Positions 59,631 to 64,000 of a stretch of 64,000 nt of DNA are shown here, in pieces. The stretch is from CAIVVT01 sp963838205. Its GTDB lineage: Bacteria; Acidobacteriota; Terriglobia; Bryobacterales; Bryobacteraceae. The notes under the pieces were generated by a model. The model was not told where the DNA came from. It searched no databases and saw nothing but the letters and a program-made list of their open reading frames with translations. Where the stretch lies: positions 1-64,000 of the forward strand of contig CAWIQF010000006.1 of NCBI GenBank assembly GCA_963838205.1, given 5' to 3'. The stretch's first letter is position 1, and the number at the start of each line of letters is the position of its first letter. The position numbers were made by a program, and so were the translations under genes.

Positions 59631-59996
59631 ATGGAAATCACAATCGTAATCGTGGCCCTCATCGCCTTCCTGGGTTTTCGGCAATGGCTGAAGCACCAGC
59701 ACAGAGCGATGATTCACCGGGAACGTCTAAGCGCCATTGAGAAGGGAGTCGATCTTCCGCCGCTGGAGCAAGAGGTCAGGCGCAGCAACTGGAATGTACA
59801 GCGGATTCTCCTGCTGGCTGGGCTCGTCTGGGTTTCGTTAGGTATCGGTCTTTTCGTGGTGCTCAACGCGCTGCTCGCTCATCCGGAGGGACTAACCGAT
59901 CTTCGCCAGGGAATTCAATGGATTGGTATCGCGCCAGTGATGATCGGATGCTCGCACCTGATTGTCTATCTGGCCGGGAGAAAGAAAGAAAGCTAG
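59631..59996 (+). CDS. Small membrane protein (DUF6249-like)
   Basis: A 121-aa protein with an N-terminal helix (TIVIVALIAFLGFRQWL), a basic segment with HRERLSAIEKGVDLPPLE, and two more helices (ILLLAGLVWVSLGIGLFVVLNALL; APVMIGCSHLIVYLAG) before a basic tail. The GHRERLxxIEKG segment is shared by many small proteins encoded near ECF sigma/anti-sigma pairs. It is divergent from the sigma gene and may belong to its regulon (inference). Confidence 0.75.
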   Translation: MEITIVIVALIAFLGFRQWLKHQHRAMIHRERLSAIEKGVDLPPLEQEVRRSNWNVQRILLLAGLVWVSLGIGLFVVLNALLAHPEGLTDLRQGIQWIGIAPVMIGCSHLIVYLAGRKKES

Positions 59997-60021
59997 TGCC
60001 TGGTCGAAGAAGCTCCGGGAC

Positions 60022-60090
60022 AGGCTCCCTTACGGTCGCGGCTCGGTAACACAGTCGCGGCTCTGAAACGTCGGTCGCGGCTCAGTCACG
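60022..60090. repeat. GAGCCGCGAC dispersed repeat, reverse orientation
   Basis: Three GTCGCGGCTC cores at 60035, 60054 and 60074, after CTCCCTTACG, form a degenerate triplet. Read on the other strand it is GAGCCGCGACCGTAAGGGAG, close to the copies at 45396-45560. It lies between the small membrane protein gene and vapB. Confidence 0.75.
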
Positions 60091-60157
60091 TCGTATCGGC
60101 GAGAGACCACCAGTGGGGGAGAGGACCGAGCTTTGCATTACCGTGGTACTATGAGCC

Positions 60158-60421
60158 ATGGGCATCGCGCATTCAAAGGTCACCGCGCAGGGACAGATTT
60201 CAGTCCCCGCGGACGTGCGACGAAAGCTCGGCATCGGGCCGGGCTCCGTCCTGGAGTGGGAAGCAGAGGGCGACAGGATCGTCGTCCGGCGTGTGGGCCG
60301 CTACAGTTCCGAGGAAATCCACCAGGCGTTGTTCGGGGCGAGCAAGCCGAAGGCGAGAAGCCTCGATGAACTGAAGGAAGGCATCCGGAGCTACGTCCGG
60401 AAGCGCCATGCGCGCGGTTGA
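60158..60421 (+). CDS. vapB: VapB-type AbrB antitoxin
   Basis: An 87-aa DNA-binding antitoxin. The first 45 residues are a SpoVT/AbrB swapped-hairpin domain (SKVTAQGQISVPADVRRKLG and VLEWEAEGDRIVVRRV). The C-terminal helical tail (SLDELKEGIRSYVRKRH) would wrap the toxin. It would repress its own promoter together with VapC. TACTAT at 60147-60152 lies 5 nt before the ATG, hinting at leaderless expression. It overlaps vapC by 14 nt. Confidence 0.9.
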   Translation: MGIAHSKVTAQGQISVPADVRRKLGIGPGSVLEWEAEGDRIVVRRVGRYSSEEIHQALFGASKPKARSLDELKEGIRSYVRKRHARG

Positions 60422-60788
60422 CACGAACATTCTGGTGCGGCTGATCACGCGGGACGATCCCGGGCAGACGGCCGCAGCGGAGAGCTTCATCGAGAAGGGT
60501 GCCTGGGTCTCGACGCTGGCGCTAGCCGAGACGCTGTGGGTGCTCGAAAGCGTCTACCGGCGGAGCCCGAAGGAGCAGGCCACAGCGGTTGAAATGCTGC
60601 TCCATCACCGCGATCTGGTGGTGCACGACCGGGAGGTTGTGGCGGCGGCACTGGAACTGTTTCGCGAAAGACCGGCATTGGGCTTTTCGGATTGCTTCAT
60701 TCTCGAATCCGCGCGGAAAGCCGGACACCTGCCGCTGGGTACGTTCGACCGAAACCTGGCCAAGGTTGAGGGGAACCAAAGGCTGTAA
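60408..60788 (+). CDS. vapC: VapC-type PIN-domain toxin
   Basis: A 126-aa ribonuclease toxin. The PIN acidic cluster is seen as VDTNILVRL (first Asp), ETLWVLES (Glu), FSDCFIL (Asp) and TFDRNLAK (Asp). It would cleave RNA in an Mg2+-dependent way and be neutralised by the upstream VapB. The 14-nt overlap and order antitoxin-toxin are typical of vapBC. It lies beside a DNA-modification gene, as in many defence islands. Confidence 0.9.
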   Translation: MRAVDTNILVRLITRDDPGQTAAAESFIEKGAWVSTLALAETLWVLESVYRRSPKEQATAVEMLLHHRDLVVHDREVVAAALELFRERPALGFSDCFILESARKAGHLPLGTFDRNLAKVEGNQRL

Positions 60789-60930
60789 ACGTGGCTGCCG
60801 CGCGGGGTGAAAGATGCGGATCCGCGTGGCGCCTGCAACGGAAGCGAGGGATTGCGGATGATCTATGGACGATTCGGGCACTACCAGCCTAAGCGGATGC
60901 GCTAAACTGACGCTCGGAACCATTACCACC

Positions 60931-62565
60931 ATGGAGTCCCACCAGGTGAACCGGCTTTACTACGGCGACAACCTCACTGTCTTGCGGAACGTCATCGACG
61001 ATGAGAGCGTGGACCTCATCTATCTCGATCCGCCGTTCAACAGCCAGGCGACCTATAACGTCCTTTTTCGCAGCACGTCGGGCGAGCAATCGCGTGCCCA
61101 GATCGGGGCGTTTGAAGATACCTGGCATTGGGGCGACGAAGCGGAATTGGCATTCGACGGCGTCATGACGAGCGGAAACAGCGATGCGGCCGAAATGCTT
61201 CGGTCGATGCGGGCGTTCTTGAAAGAGAACGACATGATGGCGTACCTCTCCATGATGGCCGTGCGACTCTTGGAACTTCACCGGGTGCTCAAGCCAACGG
61301 GCAGCCTATACCTGCACTGTGACCCCACAGCAAGCCATTACCTGAAGACGCTAATGGATGCTGTTTTCGGTCCAGAGAACTTTCGGAACGAGATCATTTG
61401 GAAGCGCACGAACGCAAGAAGCACTGAGGGAAGGTGGCCCAGAGTCCACGATGTCATCTTTGTCTACTCAAGGTCGGAGACGTTCCACTTCGAGCCGCTC
61501 AAGGTGCCGGCCGACAAAGAGAAGTTGCCTCACACGCTCATCACGCTGGAGGGGGTGAAGTACCAGACCTACGAACTCACTGGACCCGGGGTGACGCATG
61601 AGGGCGACAGCGGGAAGCCATGGAGGGGATTCGATCCGACGAAATTCGGGAGGCACTGGGCCAATAGCCAATACCGAAGGGACGAGTGGGACGCCGCTGG
61701 GCTGATTCATTGGCCGAAGGAGGCAAAGGCGGCAGGCGGATTTCCGCGTAGGCGGGATGAGGCTCCATTCAATCCCGAATCCAGGGAGATTACAGTCGGC
61801 GATGTCTGGACGGACATTGACCGCATTAATCAGGCCGCAAGGGAAAGGCTTGGGTATCCTACCCAGAAACCCCAGACCCTCCTAGAGCGGATCATCATAG
61901 CTAGTTCGAACGAGGGCGACGTTGTATTGGATCCGTTCTGCGGTTGCGGTACCGCGGTCCACGCGGCCCAGAAGCTGCGAAGGGGTTGGATCGGAATAGA
62001 TATCACGCACCTTGCAATTTCACTAATCGAGAAGCGCCTTAAGGATGCCTTTCCAGGCATCCAATACGAAGTTCACGGCACGCCGAAAGACTTGGACGGC
62101 GCGCGGGACCTGGCGGCGCGCGACAAGTATCAGTTCCAATGGTGGGCCGTCTCGCTGGTCAATGCCGTGCCGTTCGCCGGCAAGAAGAAGGGGGCCGATT
62201 CGGGTATTGACGGCCTGATCTATTTCAAGCCCGAAGGCAGGACCACCGAGAAGGCTATCGTCTCAGTGAAGGGCGGGGAGAACGTCAACGTAGCGACGAT
62301 CCGCGACCTGGCCCACGTTGTAGACCGCGAGAAGGCCAAGATCGGAGTGTTCATCACGTTGGCCGAGTCCACGCGGCCAATGCGAACCGAGGCCGTAAAG
62401 ACGGGCCTCTATGAGACACTGTACGGCAAGTATCCTAAGATCCAAATCCTCACCATTCAAGAACTTTTTGACGGCAAACAGCCCAATATCCCACTGGTGG
62501 ACGCATCGGCGTTCAAGAAGGCTCCGAAGGAATCGCAGGGCCATCAGGATAAACTTCGGTTCTGA
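60931..62565 (+). CDS. DNA methyltransferase fused to a PD-(D/E)xK-like nuclease domain
   Basis: A 544-aa enzyme. Residues ~8-400 are a beta-class amino-methyltransferase: catalytic DPPFNSQATY (about 31) before the SAM motif DPFCGCGTAVHAA (about 335), with GYPTQKP before it. Residues ~410-530 resemble an Mrr-like nuclease: GADSGIDGLIYF, then IVSVKGGENVN, fitting D and ExK/QxK-type catalytic positions. This layout suggests a single-chain restriction-modification enzyme. Neither start has a good ribosome site; ATG at 60865 is the alternative. The recognition sequence and cut chemistry are unknown. No specificity subunit is adjacent. Confidence 0.82.
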   Translation: MESHQVNRLYYGDNLTVLRNVIDDESVDLIYLDPPFNSQATYNVLFRSTSGEQSRAQIGAFEDTWHWGDEAELAFDGVMTSGNSDAAEMLRSMRAFLKENDMMAYLSMMAVRLLELHRVLKPTGSLYLHCDPTASHYLKTLMDAVFGPENFRNEIIWKRTNARSTEGRWPRVHDVIFVYSRSETFHFEPLKVPADKEKLPHTLITLEGVKYQTYELTGPGVTHEGDSGKPWRGFDPTKFGRHWANSQYRRDEWDAAGLIHWPKEAKAAGGFPRRRDEAPFNPESREITVGDVWTDIDRINQAARERLGYPTQKPQTLLERIIIASSNEGDVVLDPFCGCGTAVHAAQKLRRGWIGIDITHLAISLIEKRLKDAFPGIQYEVHGTPKDLDGARDLAARDKYQFQWWAVSLVNAVPFAGKKKGADSGIDGLIYFKPEGRTTEKAIVSVKGGENVNVATIRDLAHVVDREKAKIGVFITLAESTRPMRTEAVKTGLYETLYGKYPKIQILTIQELFDGKQPNIPLVDASAFKKAPKESQGHQDKLRF

Positions 62566-62746
62566 CGCGCCTCCCCCCGCCCACAAGGGAGATAGCCGTC
62601 ACGTGCGTTAACGATACAGCCATCCGATTTGCGACAAAGCTCTTTCAGGACATTGCCTGAAGGGGAATGCCATGCCCGCCGCTGTCTTGCCGGGTAGTGG
62701 CGCATCGGGTAGGATGAGCGTGGGTTTTCGAAGAGGGGGTGGCGCG

Positions 62747-64000
62747 ATGGGGACTTCGGTGACGGCGACGCATTCCCGAGAAATTGTTCTGGAGGCGCTA
62801 GGGCAGCGCGAGCCGGCGCGGCTGCCGGTGGATTTCGGGGCGACGACGGTGAGCGGGATGCACGTGAGCGTGGTGGCGGCGCTGCGGGAGTACTTCGGCC
62901 TGGAGAAGCGACCGGTGAAGGTGCTCGAGCCGGGGCAGATGCTGGGGCTGATTGAAGAAGACTTGAAGCAGGCGATCGGCATCGACACGGAAGGCGTGGT
63001 GCGGCGCAGGACGAAGTTCGGGTACATGAACGAGAAGTGGAAGCCGTGGCGGCTGAACGGGCTCGAAGTGCTGGTAGGGGGCGGATTCGAGACCAGCATC
63101 GACGCGAACGGCGACACGCTGATCTATCCGCAGGGGGACCGGACGGCGGCGCCGAGCGGGCGGATGCCGAAGGACGGCCAGTTCTTCGACGCGATCATCC
63201 GGCAGAACCATTTCGACGAGAACCATCTGAATCCGGAGGACAACTGCGAGGAGTTCGCAGAACTGACGGAGGAGGAAGTAGCGGGGATCGCGGAGGACGC
63301 GGCGAAGGCACGGGCGACGGGGCGGGCGGTGGTGGCGGCGTTCGGCGGGCTGGCGTTTGGCGACATCTCGCTGGTGCCCGGGCCGGGGATGAAAGACCCG
63401 CGCGGGATCCGCGACGTGGCGGAATGGTACGTCAGCACGAGAAGCCGGAGGGGCTACGTGCAGGCGGTGTTCCAGAGGCAGTGCGAGGTGGCGCTGAAGA
63501 ACCTCGAAAAGCTCGGACCGGCGGTGGGGGCACTGGTGGACGTGGTCAACGTCTGCGGCGCGGATTTCGGCACGCAGACTTCGGTGTTCTGCTCCGAGGC
63601 GACGTTCCGCGAACTGTGGCTGCCGCACTACCGCGCGATCTGCGGGTGGATCCATCGCAATACGCAGTGGAAATGTTTCAAACATTCCTGCGGATCGGTG
63701 CGGCGCTTCATCGAGCCGTTCATCGAGGCCGGCTTCGACGTGTTGAACCCGGTGCAGTGCTCGGCCGCGGGGATGGAACCGGGGCGACTGAAGGCCGAGT
63801 ACGGCGGGCGCATCGCGTTCTGGGGCGGCGGCGTGGATACGCAGAAGACGCTGCCGTTCGGGACGCCGGCGGAGGTGCGGGAGCAGGTGCTGCGGCGATG
63901 CGAGGTGTTCGCGCCGGGGGGCGGATTCATTTTCAACCCGGTGCACAACGTGCAGGCCGGAACGCCGGTGGCCAACATCGTGGCGATGCTGGAGGCGGTG
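62747..64000 (+). CDS. Uroporphyrinogen decarboxylase-family protein, 3' end outside window
   Basis: An open frame of 418 codons running off the window end. It reads REIVLEALGQREPARLPVDFG at the start and later DVVNVCGADFGTQTSVFCSE, CFKHSCGSVRRFIEPFIEAGFDVLNPVQ and FWGGGVDTQKTLPFGTP. These match UROD-family proteins related to corrinoid methyltransferases (MtaA/CmuA type) more than haem-pathway HemE, because of the HSCG zinc-ligand-like motif. The role could be methyl transfer from a small donor; no corrinoid protein is visible in the window. ATG 62747 has GAGGGGG 7 nt upstream. Confidence 0.8.
   Translation, partial: MGTSVTATHSREIVLEALGQREPARLPVDFGATTVSGMHVSVVAALREYFGLEKRPVKVLEPGQMLGLIEEDLKQAIGIDTEGVVRRRTKFGYMNEKWKPWRLNGLEVLVGGGFETSIDANGDTLIYPQGDRTAAPSGRMPKDGQFFDAIIRQNHFDENHLNPEDNCEEFAELTEEEVAGIAEDAAKARATGRAVVAAFGGLAFGDISLVPGPGMKDPRGIRDVAEWYVSTRSRRGYVQAVFQRQCEVALKNLEKLGPAVGALVDVVNVCGADFGTQTSVFCSEATFRELWLPHYRAICGWIHRNTQWKCFKHSCGSVRRFIEPFIEAGFDVLNPVQCSAAGMEPGRLKAEYGGRIAFWGGGVDTQKTLPFGTPAEVREQVLRRCEVFAPGGGFIFNPVHNVQAGTPVANIVAMLEAV

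Noticed and set aside
60001..62600. Insertion sequence or integron around the vapBC/methyltransferase genes
   Set aside because: No transposase, integrase, terminal inverted repeats or target duplication was seen.

Overview
The window is GC-rich, gene-dense DNA that looks like an acidobacterium, most likely a Bryobacterales/'Solibacter'-type soil lineage. Supporting this are the rRNA operon, a large carboxypeptidase-regulatory-like TonB receptor, a VWA protein of the acidobacterial VWFA-related type, SYLF, OmpA and MCE envelope proteins, ECF sigma/zinc-finger anti-sigma pairs, and many short proteins of unknown function typical of that phylum. Lineage is inferred from gene content and rRNA appearance; no database comparison was run.

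Layout. 1-5416: an rRNA operon on the minus strand (16S, tRNA-Ala, tRNA-Ile, 23S; the 3' end of 23S lies outside the window), with a candidate promoter and two boxA-like sites. 5417-7462: a polyprenyl-phosphate sugar transferase followed by an orotate phosphoribosyltransferase-like gene. 7590-20746: an envelope and stress region. It holds an outer-membrane-type protein, two tiny membrane proteins, a frameshifted MgtA P-type ATPase, a VIT1-type transporter, an mlaE-mlaF-mlaD lipid-transport operon whose MCE protein ends in an OmpA-like domain, an oxidoreductase/ABC-2 exporter operon, a three-gene stress operon (glycine-zipper protein, cupin, Gln/Pro/Ala-repeat protein) and a CsbD protein. 21356-29338: genes in one direction for a candidate sortase system (LPQTS-type substrate, small membrane protein, VWA lipoprotein, class D-like sortase), running into a signalling block (response regulator, CheB-CheR-PAS-kinase fusion, second kinase).

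29482-38605: a phospholipase C-like protein, a FecR-like fragment, a DksA/TraR protein, a GT4-toroid fusion overlapping a GH130 gene, a SYLF protein and a coiled-coil OmpA protein. 39119-45135: a heavy-metal-type RND efflux operon with a small His/Cys leader protein. 45136-50467: repeats and secreted or cytoplasmic proteins of unknown function plus a DinB-like protein. 50713-54164: a TonB-dependent receptor broken by two frameshifts. 54645-58260: a HAD phosphatase, a 50-bp tandem duplication, a frameshifted YgjV-like gene, rsmI, a striking seven-copy irregular repeat array, and threonine dehydrogenase. 58587-64000: an anti-sigma/ECF sigma pair, a small membrane protein, VapBC, a DNA methyltransferase-nuclease fusion and the 5' part of a uroporphyrinogen decarboxylase-family gene.

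The observations most worth following are the repeat array at 56729-57148, the sortase locus in a diderm, the glycan synthesis/phosphorolysis pair, the MCE-OmpA fusion, and a series of frameshifts that all move into the +1 frame. Those frameshifts may be gene decay or consensus sequencing errors. No transposase, prophage, integrase or CRISPR-Cas gene was recognised.
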